A stretch of DNA of 36,563 bases from a virus, in the IMG/VR virus record IMGVR_UViG_3300008113_000531, positions 1 to 36,563 of that record. One strand, 5' to 3'. Shown piece by piece: positions 9,001 through 16,851 of the stretch. The notes under the pieces were generated by a model. The model was not told the DNA's origin. It saw nothing but the letters and a program-made list of their open reading frames with translations, and did not search any database. Position 1 is the stretch's first letter. Each line of letters opens with the position of its first letter. Both the position numbers and the translations under genes were made by a program.

Positions 9001-12000
9001 GTTACTGTTGCAACTTCGTATCGTCCAAACCCATTACCAGTAATACTTCCAACGGTAATACTAAAGTTAGTACCTGGACCAATTTCAGCGCCAGCACTTA
9101 GTAAATCGCCTACGGTATATTGTATGCCGCCACCGGTTAAACTAACTACAGTGACTTGATTGCCCGCCACCACAATATTTGCTTTGGCTCCGTTGCCAGT
9201 GCCGCCAGTTAGTGGCACATTTAAATATGTACCATTGGTATATCCGGTGCCGCCCACCAATGTCGCCGCACCAAATTCAGCAATAATTCCAGCCCCGTGA
9301 TTAACTTCAAGTTCGGACACATTGTATGGCGGATAGTCTAAGTTATAGACGTATATTTCTAAGTCGTCCTTAATGTTGTCTAAACTGTAAATGCCAGTTT
9401 TGTAAACACGACCAACTTGCATCATGTTATTACGTAGTCTAGATCGATCTGGAATTTCTAGTGGATCGCTGCCCGATGATACAAGTCCGTATTCACCGTT
9501 GGCGTTAGAACCGTTTAATGAACGAATCTGGCCGCCGTTGTTAGCATAGTAGGCAGTGTAGCAATAGTATGAAAACACAGACACTGCTTCAACTAATCCA
9601 GTGTTAGTGGCAACTAATCCATAGCCTAGGTCGTTGACCTGTGTGTAGTCATTGGAACACATACTAGTGTTACCTGGACTCAATAAGTCAATGTCGTCGA
9701 TGTATGTAATTGTAGTAGTAGTACCGGTACCGAACACGCCCGGATCGCCATCAACAAATTTAAATGTCATCGATGACACTGTTGTTGATATACATTCAAC
9801 TGTTTTATTGTATCCGGGATTGCTGTTGCCGCTGATTGTATAACGTGTTTTTTCGTAAAGCGCAACTGATTGCGTAGCATGGTTAAGAGTTACGTAGAAC
9901 GCACCATTGTCTGGATCTTCTATCTTATTGCCAAACGTTGTAACACCTATATTCAGCGGGTTGGTGATGCCTGCGGCTACTGCACTTCTAGGATCACTTA
10001 CTACTAATCGATAAACTGGGTAAACGATCGACTTACCAGAAGGAATAATAGTTGTTATATTAAAATTAGGATTTTGAATCACTGATGTAACAATGTCCAT
10101 CAATGCAGTTAGTCTAGTAACAGATGCTGAGCCGTCTAACGTGTTGTCAAGCACTTGTGTAACTGGAGTTGCTATACCATTTAAAGTTTGATAACTAGTT
10201 GCTGGTGTAGTTTGATTCAAAACATTAATGGCAGTTGCCTTGGCTATTTCTAATGCTGCCAAAGTTTCTGTTAGTTGTTCGCCTACCACTAATCCTGCAC
10301 GAGCAGTTTGATAACTTTGTGCTGATCGAACAGCATTGTATGTCCCGCCATATAACAAGTCTGCACTAACGTTGGCCACAATGAATCCAGTATCTCTGGC
10401 ACACTTGGCAAAGTCGTAACTCAATTGTCCGGGAACTGATCCAGAGCCGTCAATCAAAGGCACTACATCGCCATTAGGCAATCTAGAAATTGTGAAAGAA
10501 GTTGGATTTAATACTTCCTTAACATAATATTTTACGCCGCTGGATAGACCGCCAAGTAATACCACAGTACTCGGGGCAGCACGGAATAACAAGTCGTTGA
10601 CTCCGTCAGCGCCACCTAGCAAACTACCAAATATTTTTATACTATCATTGACTTTAAAACCAGTACCGTTTGTAGTAATAGTAATAATAGTGTTGGTATT
10701 AGTATAAGTTGTGCCGGTGCCTGTTTTACTGATAGTTGCAACCGCACCCTGTCCAACACCGCTGGTAGCAGTTAATGGTACGTTTGTGTAAACTCCAGCA
10801 GTAGAGATTGCATCACCACTTAAATTTTTAGTGCCTTGTAATGCCCCAATACTGGAACTTACACCAAACTCTATTGGCATTCCAGCACGAAGGTTGGCTG
10901 TACTATCACAGGTTAATTGATCTGTTGATGCTGATGTTGCAGTAACCGTTGTTTTATAAGTTACGCTAATAAAACTAATAACTTCTGCTTCGATAAATTT
11001 TTTGTTAGAAACTAATAATGAACGAGCATCAACTGCATTTAGTGGATTATCTAGGATTTCAATCAGTTCATCAAACAGCGCATTAACTTTGGCTGTTCCC
11101 AGTGCGCCTGTTGTGTTAAACGAATCTGTAACTTGTGGAACAGCAGTTTGATAACGTGTAGCCACAGGTTGATTGTCGATAATTGCCAGCATCAAGGTGT
11201 TAATATATTCCACCGTTGCAACTATTGTTTCCAACTGTGTTTCAATTATATCTTGCGCACTTGCTGTGCTTTTAAAATATGAAAGTCCAGTTTGTACAGT
11301 TTCTAAATTACCGTTATAGAATACATCGTGCGCAATTGCCTCGACGATATAGCCTGTTTCTTTCTTATAATTATCTACGTTATAAGTAAACCTTAGATTT
11401 AAATATCTTAGTACATCGCTTTGCAATAGTGATTTAAAAGATTGTAATCTTGTTTGAGTCTCTACTAATGTGTTGGCCACTGTGGAAACAGAAATATTGA
11501 CTATCGCTGGTGTTGCCACTACTCCGCCAAATATAATGTTTTTAATAATGTTTAACTTGCTGACTATCAATGATGATTCAGTTGAGGTTCCTGCGCCACC
11601 GCCGGTGACTTGATCTACATCTGTTTGCGCTAAGTTGGCCACTAGTATTGGAACCCCAGTGATAACATTTGGTAACAAGCCAATAATGTGGTTTAATCCT
11701 CCCACAATTTGAGCAGTCTGTCCGCTGATCAACGTAGTATCGTCGTCAGGATTGAAATACCTCAGACCGGAAGACACACTTGCGGTATTACCACCGTAGA
11801 TAGAATCGTAAATACTTGCCCATAGATTCTGCTCTAATTCTAGCCCGTATTCTACCTCATCAAATACAAATGACGGATACACTGCGGTAATCTTAGCAAT
11901 ATATTCTGCTTTTAAGAATTCAAAGTTTGCTTCTAATATTGTTCGTGCATTATTTAAATCAGTACTTGTTCCAGAGGTATTAGGAATTACATATGTGGCC

Positions 12001-14258
12001 GCGGCCGATAAACCATTAGTAACAACATCGATAATCTCAGTCAAGTTTGCATTTGCTCTTGATCGTGCTAATGTGTTGGTTACTAATACTTCATCGATTT
12101 TTGTTCTTAAAAAGGTCAATGCTTCTATAGTTGCATTACGTTGAAATTCAAGACTTGTGTCATTAGAAATATCCAAATTATCGTATGGCATTTTACCATA
12201 GTACGAACGTGCCGCATACACACTCTTATAATTCGAACCAAACAAAAAGTCTTCACCGAGTGCATCAATGATATATCCGAGGTCGCGAGCGCATTTTGTC
12301 TTGTCAAACACAAAGTTGGGTCGCAATACTGTATCAATATATCCAATGACTTCTGCTTTGATAAATTCTTTATTCTTAAGAATAAGTTGTCTTGTACCAG
12401 AAAAGCCAGTGCCGTCATTAGTGAAAGTATCAACTTTGAATGTACGGCCTTGTACAACAAATGAACACGGAGTTGCTGGCGCACGTTCTGAACCAGACAC
12501 TAATAGTTCTGTGTCACTGGGTTGACTTACTACGTTAAACGGCAAGTTGCCGGTAAACCCGTCTACGTATTGACCGCCAGCAAAACGTTGTTTGTTTAAT
12601 GATCCTGAAAAACTTGAACCTTGTTGAAAGTACGGACTCTTGGACAATACCTGTGCTTCGGGATCCAGCACCATCATAAAGCCGCCGTGGCCTTGACAAC
12701 TAACCTGACGAATGATTGTAGCATCGCCGCAAAGGAATACATCTAATTCTCTATTGTTCTTGCGAATACTTGCTCTATCACTGGCATCTGTTAGATAATG
12801 ATACCCATACTCTGTGGTAGTAATAACCATGCCGTCGAAGTTTAAATCTCTACGGAACCAAATGTCGGCCCATGGGCTTTCGCTTGGCCTGTCTGCTGGT
12901 CGAATAATTACACGACGGAATTCGTCACCTACGATAGATACGTTTTGTGGTATACGAATTGGGAAGTCTTCTTCGTACGTGCCAGATTCTAAATAAATTG
13001 TCAAGTTCAAAGACTTAACAGGTTGGTCGAATTCTAAATTCTCACCTTCGACAAATGTGCCTTCTACATCTTGTAAATCGATATAATCTTCACCGATAGG
13101 GCTACCAGCATCTGATCCGTAGTACAGATAAATGATACCCCTTGCACGACTTGTGCGACCTACTACTAATTTACCAGCAACAATATCTGGTCTAGGCAGT
13201 AGGCCTTGATCAACACGGCCGCCGTCGTTGTTTGTAAAGTAAACTCGAGTTGTGCCTTCAGCACCTTCTTCAATTCTGCTGACTTCTGAAAATCCTTTAC
13301 CTTGACCAAACGCAATCAACTGACGATAAGGGCCAGTTTCAATTGGTGCTTGATCCATTAATTCTTCTGCTTTTTGGGCAGCACGGTTAAGGCTGCGATA
13401 AGCATATGCCCATGAGCGTCCTTCTTTGCCTAGGGGAGTGTTTGATTGATCGTCGGTACCGGAGGTAGAAACATATAAGTTGATGTTACTAGCATATGTA
13501 CTAGCATCTACATAGTATTTGGTTGCTGCCTGAAGGTCGTCGCTGCCAGTTGGCGTTCCGCGCCCTGATAATTCTCCGGGGTGATCGCTTAAAAATAACT
13601 TGTCCAGCATTGTACGATTTGCTGTACTACCTGCACGGGTGATAACTTCGCTGGTACGTGGTACTTGAATACCACTGGCGCCGGCAGGCACATTTAAGTA
13701 TCCCTGCATTGTATCGCCGGTTACGTTGACAAACTTGTTATCAACATAGCCTTTGTTTACTGCAAATGTATCAGCAGTTGGTCCGCCGTCGGGATATTCT
13801 TCTGGAGGGTAATGAGCGGCATTAAATTGTCCTACACCGATGGCAAAATCGCTGTCGTTGGTCGGTGCATATAAATTACCAATCATCGATCCAGCGGCAT
13901 CTAAACTAAACTGTAGACTCGGTAGTGGATCGTCCTGAACTCTAGAACTCAATGAACTAATAACAATGTCGCCAATGTTAGCGCCACTTGTGGGCTGGGC
14001 AATTGTTATACCAGGACCAGCGGCAATTTCTTTAAAGACTAATGCACTACCACCGGGGTTAACTACTGGGATCTTGCCCGATTCACCTATTAACGAACTA
14101 GGAGTATCTGCTAGGTCAGTGAACGCAATTTGTCCACCTAATCCAAATACCGAATATAGTTCTTGAAAATTTTCGTTGGTTTTTCTAAACGATTCGCGGA
14201 TACTATCGCCTGTGCCATCATTACCTTCTACGCCGATGTCTATGAGTTTTCTTGACAT
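6066..14258 (-). CDS. Giant tail fibre protein (2730 aa) with beta-helix region, four internal repeats and a chaperone-like C-terminus
   Basis: At 2730 residues this is the largest gene of the window. Visible order: residues 1-36, docking module (LIDIGVEGNDGTGDSIRESF); 110-255, fibre linkers with two NKGYVDNK/KYYVDA-type motifs; about 260-530, a pectin-lyase-like beta-helix region (LYVSTSGTDD, YLESGTYEEDFPIRIP); about 629-1320, four copies of a helical repeat (best seen as FDKTKCARDLGYIIDALGED at 651-670 and YDFAKCARDTGFIVANVSAD at 1281-1300), the fourth split by a roughly 180-residue beta insert; a long beta-rich shaft; and 2606-2730, a terminal domain (YADLAEYYEGDQ, GRVPVKVVG, KGDILVAA) resembling the peptidase_G2/intramolecular-chaperone type domain of phage appendages. 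Self-cleavage is possible but not shown. Late motif GCTAAATA lies at 14288-14295. Confidence 0.85.
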   Translation of the reverse strand: MSRKLIDIGVEGNDGTGDSIRESFRKTNENFQELYSVFGLGGQIAFTDLADTPSSLIGESGKIPVVNPGGSALVFKEIAAGPGITIAQPTSGANIGDIVISSLSSRVQDDPLPSLQFSLDAAGSMIGNLYAPTNDSDFAIGVGQFNAAHYPPEEYPDGGPTADTFAVNKGYVDNKFVNVTGDTMQGYLNVPAGASGIQVPRTSEVITRAGSTANRTMLDKLFLSDHPGELSGRGTPTGSDDLQAATKYYVDASTYASNINLYVSTSGTDDQSNTPLGKEGRSWAYAYRSLNRAAQKAEELMDQAPIETGPYRQLIAFGQGKGFSEVSRIEEGAEGTTRVYFTNNDGGRVDQGLLPRPDIVAGKLVVGRTSRARGIIYLYYGSDAGSPIGEDYIDLQDVEGTFVEGENLEFDQPVKSLNLTIYLESGTYEEDFPIRIPQNVSIVGDEFRRVIIRPADRPSESPWADIWFRRDLNFDGMVITTTEYGYHYLTDASDRASIRKNNRELDVFLCGDATIIRQVSCQGHGGFMMVLDPEAQVLSKSPYFQQGSSFSGSLNKQRFAGGQYVDGFTGNLPFNVVSQPSDTELLVSGSERAPATPCSFVVQGRTFKVDTFTNDGTGFSGTRQLILKNKEFIKAEVIGYIDTVLRPNFVFDKTKCARDLGYIIDALGEDFLFGSNYKSVYAARSYYGKMPYDNLDISNDTSLEFQRNATIEALTFLRTKIDEVLVTNTLARSRANANLTEIIDVVTNGLSAAATYVIPNTSGTSTDLNNARTILEANFEFLKAEYIAKITAVYPSFVFDEVEYGLELEQNLWASIYDSIYGGNTASVSSGLRYFNPDDDTTLISGQTAQIVGGLNHIIGLLPNVITGVPILVANLAQTDVDQVTGGGAGTSTESSLIVSKLNIIKNIIFGGVVATPAIVNISVSTVANTLVETQTRLQSFKSLLQSDVLRYLNLRFTYNVDNYKKETGYIVEAIAHDVFYNGNLETVQTGLSYFKSTASAQDIIETQLETIVATVEYINTLMLAIIDNQPVATRYQTAVPQVTDSFNTTGALGTAKVNALFDELIEILDNPLNAVDARSLLVSNKKFIEAEVISFISVTYKTTVTATSASTDQLTCDSTANLRAGMPIEFGVSSSIGALQGTKNLSGDAISTAGVYTNVPLTATSGVGQGAVATISKTGTGTTYTNTNTIITITTNGTGFKVNDSIKIFGSLLGGADGVNDLLFRAAPSTVVLLGGLSSGVKYYVKEVLNPTSFTISRLPNGDVVPLIDGSGSVPGQLSYDFAKCARDTGFIVANVSADLLYGGTYNAVRSAQSYQTARAGLVVGEQLTETLAALEIAKATAINVLNQTTPATSYQTLNGIATPVTQVLDNTLDGSASVTRLTALMDIVTSVIQNPNFNITTIIPSGKSIVYPVYRLVVSDPRSAVAAGITNPLNIGVTTFGNKIEDPDNGAFYVTLNHATQSVALYEKTRYTISGNSNPGYNKTVECISTTVSSMTFKFVDGDPGVFGTGTTTTITYIDDIDLLSPGNTSMCSNDYTQVNDLGYGLVATNTGLVEAVSVFSYYCYTAYYANNGGQIRSLNGSNANGEYGLVSSGSDPLEIPDRSRLRNNMMQVGRVYKTGIYSLDNIKDDLEIYVYNLDYPPYNVSELEVNHGAGIIAEFGAATLVGGTGYTNGTYLNVPLTGGTGNGAKANIVVAGNQVTVVSLTGGGIQYTVGDLLSAGAEIGPGTNFSITVGSITGNGFGRYEVATVTDVSASVPLTITSAGSVSGIGPYSVTFNFVDPDYVPRVGTFYTVAGNSNTNYNKRVLATASTSTSVTVEYSSDPGTYGTGTTTVWGQGNIVRINLSTGGNNDTSTTGLAVGLSHDQPLTIRCNQNFEFYEIDDTNPVRPSTALTFVDDPNGAGEEAGVYRVLAYANKDPLNNNLASDASVLSFDTTYDYIKLVADPNNVTEVDPSNPGKTLGATIGDVAIAIDRITENSVIDRLNSADMLFAWDGKMHAVTSYIDQGVSAGYGILRFTDVTEKSLVGTIATGLNSSVYAPTNLDLLDSPTIRIGLAADEFADIVVRISTCRVTGHDFLDIGTGGYNSTNYPSKIYGPPRTATQSREVEERTRGRVFYVTTDQNGIFRVGRFFTVDQGTGRVTFSASIALSNLDGIGFKRGVAISEFSNDEKFTDAATDAVPTENAIEGYVDLRLGLFRSTDEAVDEADVIGPGFLDRAGILSPIANLNIGGFKLQAVGAPAADTDAVNKAYVDNQQLADTKVNVSGKANLDFLMYSGAEWIDVNNSTATITNTSTTIGGGSDLTITRDGNVITYKLRGGLGANNPITNFHINDSAAIAQSKLAMTAATTRVNATSITQADRGLASFKNTEFTATSGWIELQTSTSATTGVTLGKLQHITTGYLLGNRIGSNASPAAITFGQAVIDGDGVQHQSFIGGTSTAGLMFANTANPIATRYDVKPVTTNGAATSIVQTDASGKINVKGLIIDSFSTIEVVGTTLSIKTPGGVTTFESVGSTPGATTVNIRGNTTLTGTLSVSSNLSTSGTGSITSATSVSATTTVGGTEGNFSTHVKTPLIKAGADNAALGSIEGNWSLTSGSKLIATYADLAEYYEGDQDYEVGTVLIFGGEREVTTTQLHMDRRVAGVVSASAAYIMNDACPGIKVCVALQGRVPVKVVGMVKKGDILVAAAKPGHAIVNNDPSAGTIIGKALAAKTDAAPGVVEVAVGRC

Positions 14259-14287
14259 TAATATGCTCCATATGACTTGTGTCCTAA

Positions 14288-14295
14288 TATTTAGC
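14288..14295 (-). promoter_or_regulatory. Late promoter-like motif GCTAAATA for the giant fibre
   Basis: It lies 29 bases upstream of the ATG at 14258, with a TATGGAG ribosome binding site between. It is divergent from the plus-strand motif at 14316. Confidence 0.45.
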
Positions 14296-14315
14296 GTAAG
14301 ATTTTATAATCTTAA

Positions 14316-14323
14316 TGTAAATA
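14316..14323 (+). promoter_or_regulatory. Late promoter-like motif TGTAAATA, five bases from the ATG
   Basis: It ends five bases before the ATG of the zinc-ribbon gene at 14329, with no Shine-Dalgarno. It deviates from the consensus at one position (G for A at the second base), so confidence is limited. Confidence 0.4.
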
Positions 14324-14328
14324 CGTGT

Positions 14329-14616
14329 ATGCTTATTCGAATAGACAAAGAAATTACAAACCATACACGAGTTAGTAAACTTGGAGTAGAACACTGCTAC
14401 GTTAGAGAGCGTAGTATAGCAGTGTTCCGATGCGATAATTGCGGTGGAGGATTTACTAGACCACGCGGCAGTATGGATCCTAAGAGATTAACTAATAATG
14501 TATTCCATTGCTGTGGTAATTGTGATGCTAAAAGATTTGCGCAGAACAAGGGTATTGAAAAGAAACAAATCTGGGACATGCCTGCTAGTAGCCTAAAAAC
14601 AATAGGCCGTATATAA
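14329..14616 (+). CDS. Small zinc-ribbon protein, unknown function
   Basis: A 95-residue basic protein with two Cys pairs, C35-x2-C38 and C62-x2-C65 (with C61 adjacent), giving a typical zinc ribbon, and a basic TRPRGSMDPKRL stretch between them. The ATG at 14329 was chosen because upstream codons in the same frame are antisense to the giant fibre gene. A late-like TGTAAATA motif ends five bases before the ATG and there is no Shine-Dalgarno, so it may be leaderless. Similar small zinc-binding proteins occur in marine T4-like phages without assigned function; the fold suggests nucleic-acid binding. It and the next gene form a short plus-strand island between minus-strand blocks. Confidence 0.75.
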   Translation: MLIRIDKEITNHTRVSKLGVEHCYVRERSIAVFRCDNCGGGFTRPRGSMDPKRLTNNVFHCCGNCDAKRFAQNKGIEKKQIWDMPASSLKTIGRI

Positions 14617-14621
14617 ACGTC

Positions 14622-14629
14622 AATAAATA
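14622..14629 (+). promoter_or_regulatory. T4-like late promoter motif AATAAATA with strong ribosome binding site
   Basis: The predicted transcript starts near 14635 and immediately contains AAGGAGGA (14636-14643), six bases before the ATG at 14649. It is the best leadered late unit in the window. Confidence 0.6.
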
Positions 14630-14648
14630 AATCACAAGGAGGAACATC

Positions 14649-14966
14649 ATGTTCAACAAAATTAAAGAATTCTTTACAGGCAAACCAGCAGAGCCAGTTA
14701 AAGAAGTTGTAGCGGAAGCGCCATACAAAGTAGAAGTAAAATCATTCGAGGATACATCGGATATCGCTATTGCACAACGTCCTGCACCTGTTGCTAACAC
14801 AGCACCAGTTGAGGCACCTAGCACCGTTTGGCCGTTCCCTACAGCAGTTGGAGTTGCGCCAGAGTCAGTTAAGGCTGCACCTGCTAAAAAACCAGCCGTT
14901 AAAAAGCCTGCCGCTCCAAAGAAGCCAGCAGGCGGAAAAAGAAGTGGACGTAAGCCTAAGGCTTAA
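14649..14966 (+). CDS. Histone-H1-like basic Ala/Lys/Pro-rich protein
   Basis: A 105-residue protein with three parts: an amphipathic, Lys-rich N-terminus (MFNKIKEFFTGKPAEPVKEV), a neutral Ala/Pro/Val middle, and residues about 76-105 made almost only of Lys, Ala, Pro, Gly and Arg (KKPAVKKPAAPKKPAGGKR), like a histone H1 tail. This composition suggests nonspecific DNA or RNA binding, perhaps in packaging or nucleoid remodelling; that is inference. It has the clearest late-type leader in the window: AATAAATA at 14622-14629, then a strong AAGGAGGA ribosome binding site. Its TAA stop overlaps the stop of convergent uvsE within a shared TTAA. Confidence 0.8.
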   Translation: MFNKIKEFFTGKPAEPVKEVVAEAPYKVEVKSFEDTSDIAIAQRPAPVANTAPVEAPSTVWPFPTAVGVAPESVKAAPAKKPAVKKPAAPKKPAGGKRSGRKPKA

Positions 14967-15976
14967 TTCTTACTTTGTTCGTATAATGCAAAACTAGCAA
15001 GGTTCTTTCCCTTGCTTTCTGCCATGATATCGAACTGATCCCAGAAACTCAGTGCCCATTCGTTACAGGCTCTATTCCAATAGAAGTCTGAATGTGCTCT
15101 GAGTTTTGCCTTTTTATATCCAGTTTCCAACAATACTGGAAAGTTTGGTTGTGTACTAGAGCAGTGTCCTACCAGGATATCTTCACGACTGAGACTGTAA
15201 TGCATTACTGGTCTTACACCCCTCCACGAATCAATTATGCGTAAAACTCTATCGTCGGTGGGCTGTAGATATGTTCCACTATGGATCCAGTCATGGTGTA
15301 TGTCAAGCACCAGTGCGCAGTGTTTGACGAGTTCAATGCTACTGTCAATTCCCCAGGAGATTTCGTCGTTTTCGATTGTGATGCAGTTTCTTGCCTCGGT
15401 GGATAATCTTGGCAAGACATCGATAATACCTTGGGGGCCTCTTCGACCCGAGATGTGTACGTTAATCTTAAAGTCCTGGAAAGTCTTGCCGTATCCCATC
15501 CAGCGGGCCATATCCACATGATATTCGATCTCCTCTATTGACCTGTTGACAATGTCCGGATTGTCACTAGCAAGCACAGTAAACTGGCCAGGATGAAAAC
15601 TAAGACGAACATTGTTTTTACGAGCACTATCGCCAACAACGCTGAAATGCCGCTCACAATACTGAATAACATCGGGCTTACGCCAGAAGTAACTAAAAGT
15701 GGGCTCAGTATATACAGGAAGGATATCACTGCTAATACGAACCATCCTAAGATTTTCATGTTGTTCTCCTACTTTTTCTACAAGCATACGAACACTTTCA
15801 ATGTTCTGCTTCATTAAATCCCAAAGTTTTTCTTCGGCTACTTGACGACTTTGTCGCTTGAGCCAACTAACTGTGGTACTACCTGTGTTATACTTTTTGC
15901 AATCGTCTTTGGGTTTAATACCATTAACTTGATGCGGATGATCGATCCACTTACACGCAAAACCAATTTTTTTCAT
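14963..15976 (-). CDS. uvsE: UV-damage endonuclease (UvsE/UVDE family)
   Basis: A 337-residue TIM-barrel nuclease that nicks DNA 5' to UV photoproducts, starting the alternative excision repair route. The family motifs are in order: RISSD (80-84), SFHPGQF (126-132), H153, NVHISG (172-177), ENDE (202-205), LDIHHDW (224-230), H259 and RAHSDFY (293-299); the His, Glu and Asp residues in these blocks form the metal site in characterised members. Length is normal for the family, so it looks intact. The ATG overlaps the stop of a 49-residue membrane protein as ATGA, and both follow a perfect consensus promoter at 16129-16157. For a phage of sunlit water a repair role for phage DNA is plausible. Its stop codon overlaps that of the convergent gene. 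Confidence 0.93.
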   Translation of the reverse strand: MKKIGFACKWIDHPHQVNGIKPKDDCKKYNTGSTTVSWLKRQSRQVAEEKLWDLMKQNIESVRMLVEKVGEQHENLRMVRISSDILPVYTEPTFSYFWRKPDVIQYCERHFSVVGDSARKNNVRLSFHPGQFTVLASDNPDIVNRSIEEIEYHVDMARWMGYGKTFQDFKINVHISGRRGPQGIIDVLPRLSTEARNCITIENDEISWGIDSSIELVKHCALVLDIHHDWIHSGTYLQPTDDRVLRIIDSWRGVRPVMHYSLSREDILVGHCSSTQPNFPVLLETGYKKAKLRAHSDFYWNRACNEWALSFWDQFDIMAESKGKNLASFALYEQSKN

Positions 15977-16122
15977 AGGTACTTAATAACAAGTTGCTCG
16001 ACTACAAGGTAGTACGACCAGAGTGGAAAAATAAATGCAAAGAAAGTGCTCCAAAAGCCCTGGGCAATAACCAGGCCAGCAATCCATGCTACAAGTAACA
16101 ATAAACTAATCAAGTGTCTCAT
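15973..16122 (-). CDS. 49-residue hydrophobic membrane protein
   Basis: A short frame encoding a protein that begins MRHLISLLLLVAWIAGLVIA and contains one or two membrane segments (residues about 4-20 and 22-42), with a charged end (EQLVIKYL). Support for it being real: its TGA stop overlaps the uvsE ATG as ATGA, and its ATG lies exactly six bases after the -10 box of a perfect TTGACA-N17-TATAAT promoter. There is no Shine-Dalgarno, so the message is probably leaderless. I do not recognise the family. Placement suggests co-production with UvsE, but no functional link to repair is evident. Confidence 0.7.
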   Translation of the reverse strand: MRHLISLLLLVAWIAGLVIAQGFWSTFFAFIFPLWSYYLVVEQLVIKYL

Positions 16123-16137
16123 GCTATAATTATAGCA
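16122..16137. repeat. Perfect 16-bp palindrome over the -10 box and start codon
   Basis: TGCTATAATTATAGCA reads the same on both strands. It covers the -10 hexamer of the uvsE-unit promoter and the first base of the 49-residue gene. It could be an operator for a dimeric repressor, or a by-product of two TATAAT boxes facing each other. Confidence 0.6.
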
Positions 16138-16157
16138 CAACTATCGCCAGTTGTCAA
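16129..16157 (-). promoter_or_regulatory. Perfect consensus host-type promoter for the uvsE unit, -10 box six bases from the ATG
   Basis: TTGACA (16152-16157) and TATAAT (16129-16134), both on the minus strand, are 17 bases apart. Six bases follow before the ATG at 16122. The -35 lies in the 3' end of the glycosyltransferase gene. Confidence 0.8.
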
Positions 16158-16836
16158 CTACTATAGTATCGGCTACATGTTCTGGATTGGGAGTACCGTG
16201 AAATACAAATATACTAGTGTTGGGATCTACTTCTGGATCTCGAACTGTCTTAAAGGTTTGTACTGCACCCATTCTGCTTAATTCCGAATGACGGCGTACT
16301 TGCCATTTGTAACTTTGTATCCAAGGATCGGGATAAAATTTAATACTTGGTTGATGTAGTTTCCAAATCCAATCTTGGTCTCCCATTAATCCGGATGATT
16401 GTCTACGGTCTGAACGATATAGATTCCAAATATCTGAGTAATGACCACTACACCATCGCATCACTGAACTGTTTAACTTGGGAATTTTGTTAAAAATCTT
16501 GCCAGGATCTTCAAATCCAATAAAATGTCCGGGCATATGAGTCAATAATTTGTCGATATTATCGATGATAACAATATCCAAATCAAAATACAGATTGGTT
16601 TCGCCTGCTGTAAAGTGGTCGTCTTTGAATAGATATGTTTTCCACCACCAGCCTTTGATGGTTTCATCAACGGGCAATGACTTGATTTCGATCCTAGGGT
16701 CAAGACCTTGGGGGTCTTCGGTGAAACATACAAAGCGATGGGGTACTGTTAGATGCCTCTGCACCATATTATACAGTTTGTTTACATAATCGGAACTGTA
16801 CTTGTTTCCGAATTTAAGGCATAGAACGTTTAGCAT
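16141..16836 (-). CDS. Glycosyltransferase-like protein (GT-A fold)
   Basis: A 231-residue protein whose residues 66-100 (KTYLF, then NLYFDLDIVIIDNIDKLL) have the DxD signature (D85-L86-D87) of GT-A nucleotide-sugar transferases, preceded by a HRFVCFTED strand as in GT8-like enzymes. A later GDQDWIW motif is typical of the acceptor side of this group. The sugar donor and acceptor cannot be told; phage or host surface glycans, or phage DNA, are possible targets. It is third in a unit after the QueD-like gene and a small membrane protein, 15 bases from the latter. The promoter for the next unit lies across its own 3' end. Confidence 0.75.
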   Translation of the reverse strand: MLNVLCLKFGNKYSSDYVNKLYNMVQRHLTVPHRFVCFTEDPQGLDPRIEIKSLPVDETIKGWWWKTYLFKDDHFTAGETNLYFDLDIVIIDNIDKLLTHMPGHFIGFEDPGKIFNKIPKLNSSVMRWCSGHYSDIWNLYRSDRRQSSGLMGDQDWIWKLHQPSIKFYPDPWIQSYKWQVRRHSELSRMGAVQTFKTVRDPEVDPNTSIFVFHGTPNPEHVADTIVVDNWR

Positions 16837-16851
16837 CTACTATTTAACCTT

